64,000 nucleotides of DNA from a virus. The notes beneath the pieces were generated by a model. It ran no database searches. It was given only the letters and a program-made list of their open reading frames with translations, and was not told the origin of the DNA. Shown here one piece after another: positions 40,201 through 50,865 of this stretch. The position numbers and the translations under genes were made by a program. Position 1 is the stretch's first letter. Each line of letters opens with the position of its first letter. The stretch lies in the IMG/VR virus record IMGVR_UViG_3300032245_000762, positions 1 to 64,000 of that record; one strand, written 5' to 3'.

Positions 40201-43200
40201 ATGGCTGATGAACAAATTGTAACTAATATAGTTGCAAAATCGGATTTTTCAAATCTTATTACAGATCTTAATAAGGTATCATCAGCCTTAACCGTTTTAC
40301 AAGATAAATTAATTGCTTCAAATAAGATGCTTGCAGCTCAAGTATCAGTAATGAATAGATCATTTGCAGAAACATTAAGAAGCACTGGTCAATTTTCAAC
40401 ACACTTTGTTAGCCTTTCTTCTGATGTTGATAAATTTGGATCACAACTTGATAAAGGTCAATTAAAACTTAATCAATTTTTTAAAACATATAGTAATCAC
40501 ATTAAATCTAATGGTGGTTTAATTAGAGATTTAGCAAGACAGCAAGTTCAAATGCAAAATGCCGTTCTTCAACCACTTGGAAGAAATGCCGAAGGTTTAA
40601 TGCAATATAATGTGCACATTCCAAGAGGTTTAGATTTAGTTAAAAATAAAACAGCAATAGCCAAGCAAGAACTTATGATTATGAATAAAGTTATTCAAGA
40701 AGGTGCTGGACAATTAATTAATTGGGGAAAAAATACACAATGGGCGGGTCGTCAATTAACAGTCGGATTAACACTTCCATTAGCTGCATTTGGAAAAGCA
40801 TCATCAGATGCATTTAAACAAGCAGATGAGCAATTAGTTCGTTTAACAAAAGTTTATGGTGGTGTAGCTGCTACATCATCACAAGAATTAGGTAAAGTTC
40901 GTGCAGATGTTGCTAAAACTGCAGCAGAATTATCTAAATCATATGGATCTTCTTTTACTGATACTATTGCTTTAGCTGCAGATATTGCAGCAACTGGAAA
41001 AACTGGAAATGAATTATTAGGATCAATTAAAGAAACAACACGACTTGCAGTATTGGGTGAAGTTGATAGGCAAGATGCAATGAAAGCCACCCTTGCAATT
41101 CAAACAGCATTTAAACAAAATACAGAAGAACTTGGTAAATCAATTAACTTTTTAAACGCAGTTGAAAACCAAACATCTACAACTTTAAATGATTTAGTTG
41201 AAGCAATTCCAAAAGCTGGTCCAATTATTAAAGGACTTGGTGGAAACGTTCAAGATTTAGCATTATATCTTACTGCAATGCGTGAAGGTGGAATTAGTGC
41301 AGCAGAAGGTGCAAATGCATTAAAATCAGGACTTGCATCACTTATTAATCCAACTAAAGTTGCAACAAGCATGTTTGCAGGATTTGGAATTAATCTTAAA
41401 TCAATTGTAGAAACAAATGCTGGTAATACAACAGCAACAATATTAGAACTTCAAGCAGCATTAGATAAATTAGACCCATTACAAAAACAAAGAGCGTTAG
41501 AACAATTATTTGGTAAATTTCAATTTGCTAGAATGAATGCTTTATTTGAAAATTTAGGTCGTCAAGGAAGTCAAACACTTCAAGTTATGGACTTAATGAA
41601 AGCAAGTTCTCAAGATTTAGCTAATATTGCTGGTCGAGAATTATCACAAGTAACTGAATCAGCTTCTGGTAAATATAAAAGAGCTATAGAAGGACTTAAA
41701 GCAGATTTAGCTGGAATTGGTGATCAATTCCTTAAAATTAATACTACATTAATAAATGTAGTTGATAAAGTTATTAAATTTGCTCAAGGACTTCCTGGAC
41801 CAGTTAAAACAGTATTAAGTTTTGTTGGAATGTTAACAGCAGCAGCAGGTCCATTAATTATGTTAACTGGTGTTCTAGGCAACTTTTTTGGTTATATAAT
41901 TAAAGGTGTTTCTAACATGAGAGCATTCTTTAAAGGTGGAGAAGGCTGGAAATTATTAACTCCAGAAATTTTAGCGGCAGATAAAGCTGGAAATTTAATT
42001 GAAAAAACATTTTATAGTGATGCTAAAGCAGCAGCAATATTAAAACAAGCAATTGCTGGATTAACGGCAGAATTTTCAAGACTTGAGGCAACAGCAAATG
42101 AAGCATCAATTGCAGTAAATCCTACAGTTGCTACAACTGCTGGATCAACAATAATTGCTGGCGCCGCAACAAGAGTTACTAATCCGAATCATCCTCTTGT
42201 AGGAGAAGTAGGAACAAGAGCGGCAGCTCATCATAATCCAAGATCTGGAATGTCAGAACGTGAAAGATTAAATCAAACTATTCATGCATTTACTCCAGCA
42301 CCAATTCCATTAAATCAAAAAATTGGAGCAACTCCACAAATATTTTCAGAGGGAGATCTTCCTAAAATTGCAGGATTAACTGCAGCAGGAGGAGCATCAA
42401 CAGGCATTGTAGCAGGAGAAGCAGCTAAATGGCATGCATTAATGGGAACTTTATCTATGATGACAAAGCAAGAAGTTGCAGATTTAAAGAAAGAAATTGC
42501 TAGAACTGGAACATTTAGCGCAGAAATAAATAGCACATTTGGTCAATTACTTCCAGCAATGACAACATTAACAAGCAATGCAGCATCACAATCTGCTGCA
42601 ATTGTTGCAGAGCTACAAGCAGGTAAATTAACTGTAGATGCAGCAAAAGCAAAAATTATTGCATTAAATGCTGAATTAGAAATTGCAATGGGTAATGCCA
42701 CAACTCAATTAGCAACTAGTTTAGGAAGAACTGTAAATCTTACACAAGTTCCTTTAATTGATCAACCTATAGTTAGCAAATCTGGAAAATCAAATATAAA
42801 AGAATTATTTAGAAAAAACAGACCAGCTACTGGAATATTAAATAAAATTGCTAACGCCCTTGGAGTTAAAACTTGGGGTGGAGGATATTCAACTGAAACA
42901 ACTATTCCAAAAAGATTTAACACAGGTAATATAGTTCCAGGAAATGGTAATACAGATACTGTTCCAGCAATGCTCACACCAGGAGAATTTGTTGTTAATA
43001 AAAAATCTACTGCAGCAAATCTTCCACTTCTTCATGCAATTAATAATGGTGAGGGATCTAATGGACCTAATTATAATATAGGTGGACAAATAAAATTAGA
43101 AAGAAGTCACGTAGCAGAAGGATCTGCAGCAGATTTAAATAAAGTTAGATCAAAAAAAGGCTATGGGAATACTGTTAGTGTAAGTAAGGGCATACCTATT

Positions 43201-46200
43201 TGGATGACACAAGCTGCTAATCAAGCAACTCGTTCTGTTGGAAAAGGTATGACTGGACCGCAATTAGCTAAAGAGTTTCGAAAAGCAATAGCTGCAGGAC
43301 ATCACCCATTTGAACCATGGATGACTGCATCAGATGATTTAGGCGGAGATCCAAAAAACAAAATTCAATTAAATAAAGTTTTTAGTGAAATGATTAACAA
43401 ACTTGAAAAAGATAATAGATTATTTGGTGGCAAAAATGGAGAAATGACATTTGAAAAATGGTTTCAAAAAGAAGTTATATCTTCTAAATTATTTAGTTCA
43501 ATAAAAATTGGATCTAGATCTTTTAAATCAATATTTAATTCAGTTCTTCAGCCAATGGGGCCAAGAGATGGGAAACCATTTGCAGCATTAGAAACATTAG
43601 TTAATGACAGAGCAGGCCTTAATACAATTGAAAAATCTAAATTATCTGGACTTGCAAAAGGATTGCTAGGAACATTTAGTGGAAAATCTTATAATAGTAG
43701 CAGGCAAGCCCTTGCCAAACTTATGGCAAAAGCATTTCTTAAAAGAAATTCTGGAGGAATGATTCCAGGATATAATTTAGGTGGAGTTGTTGGAAATGTA
43801 TTAAAAGGAACAGCATTTAGAAATGTAGGTGCTAAATTTGGAAAAATTGGCAACACCTGGGGCGCTACATCTATGTCACTTGGAATGGGTAAAAAATTAT
43901 TTGGTAGTTCTGGTTTAACCCCCAAAGCACAAAATTTAATGTATGGAAAACTTATAGAAAATCTTGAAAAAGAAATGCCATATGGATATGTAAAAGATGC
44001 ACAAGGAAATTTAAAAAATGCATTAGAGCCAAATATTGTTGATGGATTACTTAAATTTTCAGCAGGACAAGTTCTTAACTCTGGCGGAAAAAGTTTAAGT
44101 AAAATTGATAGAGAAATATTAAAAACTAAATTTGCAAATTGGGATTCAAAAACATGGACTCCAGCTACATCTAAAGTAACAAAACAGATGTTTGGCATGA
44201 ATAAAGGTGGACTAGTTCCAGGCTATTCAACTGGAGGCTTAGCAACAAAATATGGTGCACTTAGATCTACAATAAGAGGATCTAAAACAATAAGATCTCC
44301 AAAATTAGATGAATCTGGAAATCCTATGCCAATTGATACAAATTCTGGAATGGCATCTTCAATGGCAGGAGTTGGATTAATGATGGGTGGATCAATGGTT
44401 CCAGGTGTAGCTGGACAAGGAATGCAAATTGCTGGAATGGCAATGCAAATGTCTCCACTTTTACCAATATTAACAAAAATAACAAAAGGTATGGGATCAT
44501 TTTCTGGAATTCTTCTTAAAGTTAGAACTGTAGCAACAGCAACATTTACTGCTTTAAGAATAGGACTTTCCGCAATTTTAGGCCCAGTAGGACTTGTTTC
44601 AATCGCAATAGGTGCAACTATTGCAGTGTTTTTAAAATTAAAAAAAGAAGCTACCGAAGCTGGTAAAGCAAATCGATTAGCATTTGGCGGAACAACTAGT
44701 TCATTTGCATCTGTAGGAATTAATAATTATAAATCATTAACCGATAGATTAAAAGAAGTTAATCAGCAAATGGAATTAAATAAAGCAAAAGCGCAATCTC
44801 TTTATGATCAATATACTAAGGGAGGCCCAACGGGAATTACTCTTACCATTAAAGAATTAAATGATGCTATTTCAAACGCAAAAAAGAATCAAAAAGAATA
44901 TGTTGAAGGATTTAATAATATTAAATCAGATAGAGTTGTTAAATATGCAGCAGACTTAAAAGCTCAATTTATTTCTTTAGGAATGTCTGCTAAAGATGCC
45001 TCCAATCAAATATATGCAATTATTAAAGCATCTGATAAATCTGGTCAAGCACTTCAAGCAGTTTCTTCTGCAGATTTTACAAAATTGCAAGATCAAGTAA
45101 CAGCAATTTCATATTTATTTGATAATTTATCTAAATCTACTGGAAAGACTTTTAATGCAGAAGAATTTACAAGGGGGCTTGATACATTAACAAATTCTAT
45201 ATTATCTTACAGAGACTCTTTACTTGCAGCAACTGATAAAAAAACTGGACAAAATATTAATGATGAAGCAACTGCATTAAAATTAACTATGGATCAAATT
45301 ATTAAAATTAAATCTTCAAATACACAACTTGATAAAGAACAAATAACTGCAATAAAACAACAGAACTTAGCCTATAATGGATTATTAACTAGTGCTGAAA
45401 CACTACAAAGTGTTACTGCAAAAATATTAATGTATACATCAGGATTAGGTCAAATTGTAGATTTTAGTAAAATGTCTGCACAAGCAGCAGTTGATATGGC
45501 AAATAATTATTCAATAGTTGAATCTGGAATGAAATCTATTTTTGAAAATACATCTGCTGGTAAAGCAATGGCTGCAGCCATAAAAGCTGGCCAAAATGCT
45601 TCTGCTACTTTAGCCGCTAATATTAAAAAAGCACAAAATATGGATGAAAATTATTATGATAATAAAATAAAATTAATTGATAAAGCTATTAAAAAAATTC
45701 AAGAAGAAGCAGATGCTAGAATTAAAGCTTTACAAAAACAAGCTGGAATTGAAAACACTGCTTTAAATATTCAGAAAAAACAACTTGAATATCAAGATAA
45801 ATTAGCTTCTGGAGACATGGCTGGTGCCGCACAAGCTCAAATTGATTTACAATTATTATTAAAAGAAAAACAAGCAAATGATGCAATTGCAGCTATTGAA
45901 GAAAAAAGAAATGCAGATATTGATGCAAAAAATAAAGAAAAAGAAAAAATTCAAGCAGATAAAGATGCTTTTGCTAAAGGCCTTCAAATTTCTCAAACTA
46001 AATCTGCTGAAACTGTTGCCAATGTAGCACAACTACAATCTTTTGAATCTAGAATAACATCTTTTATGACTCAAATTGGTGCAGCTAAAGATACCAAAAC
46101 TAAAGATGATTTAACAAAACAATTGGGTGCGCTATTAGATGAAATAAGAACGTCTGGCAATAAAGAAGCTGTAAAATTTTATCAGTCACTTGCATCTCAA

Positions 46201-46992
46201 TTTGGAATTGGAGATTCCAGATATAGTGATACAAAGAGTCCGTTAAATATAGCTAAAAATTATGCAAGCTCATTTGCACAAGATGCATCTAAATTTGCTA
46301 GCAATCCAGAAAATATTACATTTAAAACAGCAGTAGAAAAATTTGCTGCAGCAGTTAATAAATTTTCTAATAATGAACCAATTGATAAATTTAGAATGGC
46401 AAAAGATGGAGAATATAATAAAAAGTTTGGAAATTATGATACTTCTTATATGACATTTATTGGTCCTAGTGGAGATAAACAAACTAAATTAATAACTTCA
46501 AAACAATATAAAAGCATATTTGATGCAATGACTAGAAATGGTTATAACTTTTTAGGATACTCAAAAACAAATAATGATGGTGCAGCTATTGGTGCAGAAG
46601 ATATGGGCGACAAAGGATTTAAAGTTAAAAAAGCAACTGGAGGATATATTTCTGGTCCAGGAACAATGACATCAGATTCTATTCCAGCCATGCTTTCAAA
46701 TGGAGAATATGTAATTAATGCAGCTTCTGTTAAAGCAATAGGAACTCCAACTTTAGATAAAATTAATAAAATGGCAACAGGTGGGTTTGTTTCATACAAT
46801 GTGCCAAAAGCAAATTCTTATCCAATGGGATATAATAAAGGAGGCATGGTTCAGCACTATAATGTTGGTGGACTTGTAATTAATACTCAACCAGGCCAAA
46901 ATGAAATGGAAATTGCAAGAATGGCAGTTAGCCTAATGGATGCTCGTAATAGAGTTTCATCAATATCACAAGGAAGGAATATCAACGCATGA
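40201..46992 (+). CDS. Tape measure protein
   Basis: 2263 aa, the largest gene, setting tail length (by the usual 0.15 nm per residue, about 340 nm). The N-terminal half is helical. Hydrophobic segments lie at residues about 538-566 and 1453-1480. Two copies of a TMP hallmark, GNTDTVPAMLTPGEFVVN (about 920) and MTSDSIPAMLSNGEYVIN (about 2155), plus GG-rich linkers (SGGMIPGYNLGG, KGGLVPGYSTGG, KGGMVQHYNVGG) mark the second half. A coiled-coil region (about 1820-1930) has many Lys/Gln/Ala. No peptidase or lysozyme motif seen. RBS TAAGGAG. Confidence 0.95.
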   Translation: MADEQIVTNIVAKSDFSNLITDLNKVSSALTVLQDKLIASNKMLAAQVSVMNRSFAETLRSTGQFSTHFVSLSSDVDKFGSQLDKGQLKLNQFFKTYSNHIKSNGGLIRDLARQQVQMQNAVLQPLGRNAEGLMQYNVHIPRGLDLVKNKTAIAKQELMIMNKVIQEGAGQLINWGKNTQWAGRQLTVGLTLPLAAFGKASSDAFKQADEQLVRLTKVYGGVAATSSQELGKVRADVAKTAAELSKSYGSSFTDTIALAADIAATGKTGNELLGSIKETTRLAVLGEVDRQDAMKATLAIQTAFKQNTEELGKSINFLNAVENQTSTTLNDLVEAIPKAGPIIKGLGGNVQDLALYLTAMREGGISAAEGANALKSGLASLINPTKVATSMFAGFGINLKSIVETNAGNTTATILELQAALDKLDPLQKQRALEQLFGKFQFARMNALFENLGRQGSQTLQVMDLMKASSQDLANIAGRELSQVTESASGKYKRAIEGLKADLAGIGDQFLKINTTLINVVDKVIKFAQGLPGPVKTVLSFVGMLTAAAGPLIMLTGVLGNFFGYIIKGVSNMRAFFKGGEGWKLLTPEILAADKAGNLIEKTFYSDAKAAAILKQAIAGLTAEFSRLEATANEASIAVNPTVATTAGSTIIAGAATRVTNPNHPLVGEVGTRAAAHHNPRSGMSERERLNQTIHAFTPAPIPLNQKIGATPQIFSEGDLPKIAGLTAAGGASTGIVAGEAAKWHALMGTLSMMTKQEVADLKKEIARTGTFSAEINSTFGQLLPAMTTLTSNAASQSAAIVAELQAGKLTVDAAKAKIIALNAELEIAMGNATTQLATSLGRTVNLTQVPLIDQPIVSKSGKSNIKELFRKNRPATGILNKIANALGVKTWGGGYSTETTIPKRFNTGNIVPGNGNTDTVPAMLTPGEFVVNKKSTAANLPLLHAINNGEGSNGPNYNIGGQIKLERSHVAEGSAADLNKVRSKKGYGNTVSVSKGIPIWMTQAANQATRSVGKGMTGPQLAKEFRKAIAAGHHPFEPWMTASDDLGGDPKNKIQLNKVFSEMINKLEKDNRLFGGKNGEMTFEKWFQKEVISSKLFSSIKIGSRSFKSIFNSVLQPMGPRDGKPFAALETLVNDRAGLNTIEKSKLSGLAKGLLGTFSGKSYNSSRQALAKLMAKAFLKRNSGGMIPGYNLGGVVGNVLKGTAFRNVGAKFGKIGNTWGATSMSLGMGKKLFGSSGLTPKAQNLMYGKLIENLEKEMPYGYVKDAQGNLKNALEPNIVDGLLKFSAGQVLNSGGKSLSKIDREILKTKFANWDSKTWTPATSKVTKQMFGMNKGGLVPGYSTGGLATKYGALRSTIRGSKTIRSPKLDESGNPMPIDTNSGMASSMAGVGLMMGGSMVPGVAGQGMQIAGMAMQMSPLLPILTKITKGMGSFSGILLKVRTVATATFTALRIGLSAILGPVGLVSIAIGATIAVFLKLKKEATEAGKANRLAFGGTTSSFASVGINNYKSLTDRLKEVNQQMELNKAKAQSLYDQYTKGGPTGITLTIKELNDAISNAKKNQKEYVEGFNNIKSDRVVKYAADLKAQFISLGMSAKDASNQIYAIIKASDKSGQALQAVSSADFTKLQDQVTAISYLFDNLSKSTGKTFNAEEFTRGLDTLTNSILSYRDSLLAATDKKTGQNINDEATALKLTMDQIIKIKSSNTQLDKEQITAIKQQNLAYNGLLTSAETLQSVTAKILMYTSGLGQIVDFSKMSAQAAVDMANNYSIVESGMKSIFENTSAGKAMAAAIKAGQNASATLAANIKKAQNMDENYYDNKIKLIDKAIKKIQEEADARIKALQKQAGIENTALNIQKKQLEYQDKLASGDMAGAAQAQIDLQLLLKEKQANDAIAAIEEKRNADIDAKNKEKEKIQADKDAFAKGLQISQTKSAETVANVAQLQSFESRITSFMTQIGAAKDTKTKDDLTKQLGALLDEIRTSGNKEAVKFYQSLASQFGIGDSRYSDTKSPLNIAKNYASSFAQDASKFASNPENITFKTAVEKFAAAVNKFSNNEPIDKFRMAKDGEYNKKFGNYDTSYMTFIGPSGDKQTKLITSKQYKSIFDAMTRNGYNFLGYSKTNNDGAAIGAEDMGDKGFKVKKATGGYISGPGTMTSDSIPAMLSNGEYVINAASVKAIGTPTLDKINKMATGGFVSYNVPKANSYPMGYNKGGMVQHYNVGGLVINTQPGQNEMEIARMAVSLMDARNRVSSISQGRNINA

Positions 46993-47462
46993 CAACAGTA
47001 GCTATGCCTAGAGGTTCTATCCTTCAAATTTATGCAACTGATTTAGTAGCTAATGGCGGAAGCGGAACGGCTAAATACAATAAAGTTACAGAACATAATA
47101 GATCTCAATTTACTGTTAATACAGAAAGAATTGAAACTCAAAAAAGAATGTCAAATGGAACATTAAGAAAATATTTTGTTGCAGATAAAAAAACATTTGA
47201 CATATCTTGGGACATGCTACCCTCATATCGGACATTAACTGTTGATGGGCAATGGGGAGCTCAAGATTTAAAATCTTTTTATGAAAGCACTGAAGGCAGA
47301 AATTCTTTTACTATTAGAATTAATTATGCAAAAACAGGATCTAATCAAGAATCTTCTGGGTATGAAGAGCACACGGTAGTTTTTGGAAGTTGTAATTTTA
47401 CAGTATTAAAAAGAGGTCTCCAGCCATTTTGGAACGTGTCTATATCTCTGATTGAGGTTTAA
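46989..47462 (+). CDS. Minor tail protein after tape measure
   Basis: 157 aa, overlapping the tape measure stop by four bases. Beta-rich (SILQIYATDLVANGGSGTAK ... KKTFDISWDMLPSYRTLTVD ... LKRGLQPFWNVSISLIEV), in the place of distal-tail/tube-initiator proteins that join tube and tip. Probably part of the baseplate ring. It abuts the 1126-aa tip protein, whose ATG begins at its stop. Confidence 0.7.
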   Translation: MTTVAMPRGSILQIYATDLVANGGSGTAKYNKVTEHNRSQFTVNTERIETQKRMSNGTLRKYFVADKKTFDISWDMLPSYRTLTVDGQWGAQDLKSFYESTEGRNSFTIRINYAKTGSNQESSGYEEHTVVFGSCNFTVLKRGLQPFWNVSISLIEV

Positions 47463-50400
47463 ATGATATCCTCTTCTCAAGAACTTAAAGATGTTTTTTA
47501 TAAAAATACTACAGTAGAAATTGATTCTGGTTGTGTTATTGAATACAACATGAACATGATGCTAGATAACATTTCTGCTGTAAATAATATTTCAGATGCA
47601 ACCTATGTTTCTAATATTACAAATTCAACATCTGGACTTGCTTCATGGCCAGCAACTAGACCTAACCCATACAAAAAACTATTTCCAGTAGATTCAATAA
47701 TAAAGCCATTTAGACCAATAAATCCTGGAATCAAATATTATATAACAAATACAACAGATACTCCAAAAGATAGTTTTTCTTCATATAGAACAATTCTATA
47801 TCCATCCACTCAGCCAAGAGTTTATTATCCTGGCGTAGAAACATATTATAAATACTGGGTCACTCCAGAAAATACTGGTGCTGACATTACAATTAATTAT
47901 GTAACATCTGGCACACAATATGCATTAACAAATAAAGTAATATTGAGTTTTGAAAAAAATCATAGCCTCCCATCTACATTTACAATTAAAATTGTAAATT
48001 CTCAAAATACAGAATTAACTATTGCAAATGCACTAAACGTTCCTTCTGATGGAAAAGTATCTTTATATTACAACGGCACCTCTTGGTCTACCACAGAGCC
48101 TTCTATTTATGCTGATCCAATATCCATTAAATCTATAAATTTAACAACTCCATCGGCTGGCACTAATAAAATTATTGGTGTTATAGAATTGTCAGCAAGA
48201 TGGATTAAAGATATATCTTCAGACGTGGAATCTTTTGAAATAAATAAAACGGCTTCATCTACATCAGAAGATATTTTACCAGTAGGAAAAGTAACTTCTA
48301 ATACTTTATCCTTGCAACTAAATAAATTTAATGAAAATACTATTCAATATGTTTCATATAACAGAACATCTACATTAAATAGTTCTTTAAATTATATAAC
48401 TAAAAATGCTCAAGTTACTCCTTATTTTAAAATATATCATTCTAATGGAGCATTAACAGAATCAAATAAAAAATACGACAGGATAAATCAAGGAATTTTT
48501 TATGTAGATAGCTGGGATATTTCTTCATATGGAGAAGTATCACTAATAGCATTAGACTCAGCAAAATATTTAATGGAAACTATTTCTCCAGATATTTTAT
48601 GCGAATCTTATCCAATAACTGCTATATTAAGAAGGCTATTGGATTCAGTAGGATACACTAATTATAATTTTAATTTAACATCAGGAACAGATAAATCAAT
48701 TCCATACGTAACTTATTTTTGGACGGATGGCACAAAAACTGTTTGGGAATATATACAAGAAATATGTAGAGACATTCAAATGAATGCAATAGTTGATGAA
48801 AATAATATTTTGCAATTTTACAGTAGAGAATATATGTATAACAATACTAATAAATTATGGAATTTTTATGAATCTGAAGAAAACTCAATATTGCCAAACA
48901 TTATAGATTTTTCTCAAAAAGAAATTGCTTCAGCAAATCAAGTAAAAATTTTATGGTCGGTTCCAGTTTCTTCATCTTTAATTGGAGCATCATCTCCTTT
49001 ATGGCAATCTCAACCAAATTATTTAATTGCAGGCGGACTTTCAGAATCACTTACAACTTCAAGTAGTAAAGTTTTATTAGATTTAAAAACATTAGATGCT
49101 TATAGCAAATTTCAATCTGGATTTAATTTTAATGGATATTTTTTAATTGACTCTGAAATAGTAGAATTTGATGCAATAGGATATCAGTATATGCCAAAAG
49201 ATACCAGCATATCACCTATTTATGATGTTATAAAAGAATCAAACGTAACTAATGATGGTAAAACATTTATTAATGTTTGGATTGAAGATGGCTCTGATGT
49301 TAATAAATATAGAAACTTTTCTAAAAATGGAACTACAGAAGATAATAAAGACATATACTTTAAACCAAATGGTTGGTATAGAATTAAAACAAGAGGCGCA
49401 TTAGGCACAACTGCTGCGGCTCATAATAAAACAGGATCTCAATCTTCAGAATATGCATGGATGACTCCACAAAATAATCAAATGGCATATTTAATGGGAG
49501 TTCAATTTAGTGTTCCAAATGTTATGCAAACAGCAAAATCTTATATGACTTTATCTTGCCCACCATCACAATTTGCACAAAAAATTAATTCTATTGCATA
49601 TAGATCTTTTCCAGCAATAAAAGTTCCAACAGTAAAAACTCCTAATGCAAATACTGGCAATTCTTATAATACTGAATATTTTTCAATAGGAACAAGTATT
49701 GTAATGGACAATACAATTGACAATCCGTTACAAATTGGAGGCGTAGGATTTTTTATAAATAGTAATGGATCAGAAGGATACTACATTGCTATAGAATCAA
49801 CACAGTCAGCTGTAACTTTAGATAGAAAAACAATCAGATTGCTTAAAATAAAAGATGGAAAAACTAAATCGTTACAAGAAATAGGAACTTCAACCGAGAC
49901 GTCTTTGGCTGGAATATATGGTGGTAGAACATATAATATAGATGTAAAGGTTAAAATTTCTAATAAAACTGTAAACATTACTGCTTATATTAATGGATAT
50001 AAATTAAGCTTTAGTGATACAACAACTGGATCGGTAAGCGCTGGAACTTTAGATGCTATTATTGAACCATCAGATAAAGTAGGGTTGTTGTGTGCTAGAG
50101 GTAGCGTGGCTTTTGACTATGCTTATGGATATAAACTAGAAGATTTTCAGTATAACGATTCTACTTTAAAATTAAATATATACCAGGGACAATTTAATAA
50201 TGATTTAATTAACACAGCATTTGGAGATTTAATATATAATGGAAATTATAGCTCAGATGAAATTTTATCAACAAACAGGAGAAACATTTGTGTTGATGAA
50301 TTTGGAACTGTTGTAAGAGAAATTTATAAAGCTGACATTAAATATGACACTAGGCCATCTTATCCTATTAAATGGAGTTTAGGCGGGAATAATTTAGCCA

Positions 50401-50843
50401 GCATTATTGGAGAAAAATATTCAAACTTTGGAGCTCAAATATATGTTCTTAATAATGCATCAGCTACAATTCCTCTTTCTAATGGTTTAGAAGCAAGCAT
50501 GTATATTTACGGAAATACTTTAGGAAATTCTGGTCAGTTAGAGTATGTATCAAATGAATTAAATGAGTTTGTTACAAAAGAACCAATTATATTTCAGTCT
50601 TTGTGGCTACAAAACGAATCAGATGTAAAAAAACTAGCAGACTGGATAAAAGAAAAAGTTGTTAATAAAGGCAAAATGGTTAACGCTTTAGTATTTGGAA
50701 ATCCATTACTTTCAGTAGGAGATATCGTTTCTTTTAAATATACATTTCAGGGGCTTGCGGGAACTGAAAACTTTATTATAACGGATATTAAGCACACATA
50801 TAACCAAGGATTGGATACTACCATAACCTGTAGAACTTTATAG
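47463..50843 (+). CDS. Large tail-tip/hub protein
   Basis: 1126 aa. Residues about 230-480 (WIKDISSDVESFEINKTASS ... YDRINQGIFYVDSWDISSYG ... WEYIQEICRDIQMNAIVDEN) look like hub domains of siphophage tip proteins. Residues about 730-880 (FSIGTSIVMDNTIDNPLQIG ... NIDVKVKISNKTVNITAYIN ... GSVAFDYAYGYKLEDF) resemble a concanavalin-like jelly roll. The C-terminus (VVNKGKMVNALVFGNPLLSV) closes the hub barrel. It contacts the tape measure and bears fibres. No hydrolase motif seen. Confidence 0.75.
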   Translation: MISSSQELKDVFYKNTTVEIDSGCVIEYNMNMMLDNISAVNNISDATYVSNITNSTSGLASWPATRPNPYKKLFPVDSIIKPFRPINPGIKYYITNTTDTPKDSFSSYRTILYPSTQPRVYYPGVETYYKYWVTPENTGADITINYVTSGTQYALTNKVILSFEKNHSLPSTFTIKIVNSQNTELTIANALNVPSDGKVSLYYNGTSWSTTEPSIYADPISIKSINLTTPSAGTNKIIGVIELSARWIKDISSDVESFEINKTASSTSEDILPVGKVTSNTLSLQLNKFNENTIQYVSYNRTSTLNSSLNYITKNAQVTPYFKIYHSNGALTESNKKYDRINQGIFYVDSWDISSYGEVSLIALDSAKYLMETISPDILCESYPITAILRRLLDSVGYTNYNFNLTSGTDKSIPYVTYFWTDGTKTVWEYIQEICRDIQMNAIVDENNILQFYSREYMYNNTNKLWNFYESEENSILPNIIDFSQKEIASANQVKILWSVPVSSSLIGASSPLWQSQPNYLIAGGLSESLTTSSSKVLLDLKTLDAYSKFQSGFNFNGYFLIDSEIVEFDAIGYQYMPKDTSISPIYDVIKESNVTNDGKTFINVWIEDGSDVNKYRNFSKNGTTEDNKDIYFKPNGWYRIKTRGALGTTAAAHNKTGSQSSEYAWMTPQNNQMAYLMGVQFSVPNVMQTAKSYMTLSCPPSQFAQKINSIAYRSFPAIKVPTVKTPNANTGNSYNTEYFSIGTSIVMDNTIDNPLQIGGVGFFINSNGSEGYYIAIESTQSAVTLDRKTIRLLKIKDGKTKSLQEIGTSTETSLAGIYGGRTYNIDVKVKISNKTVNITAYINGYKLSFSDTTTGSVSAGTLDAIIEPSDKVGLLCARGSVAFDYAYGYKLEDFQYNDSTLKLNIYQGQFNNDLINTAFGDLIYNGNYSSDEILSTNRRNICVDEFGTVVREIYKADIKYDTRPSYPIKWSLGGNNLASIIGEKYSNFGAQIYVLNNASATIPLSNGLEASMYIYGNTLGNSGQLEYVSNELNEFVTKEPIIFQSLWLQNESDVKKLADWIKEKVVNKGKMVNALVFGNPLLSVGDIVSFKYTFQGLAGTENFIITDIKHTYNQGLDTTITCRTL

Positions 50844-50850
50844 GATAAAA

Positions 50851-50859
50851 TGGTATAAT
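50851..50859 (+). promoter_or_regulatory. Extended -10 promoter of a leaderless tail gene
   Basis: TGgTATAAT with six bases (AAAAAT) before ATG 50866; no Shine-Dalgarno sequence. Confidence 0.65.
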
Positions 50860-50865
50860 AAAAAT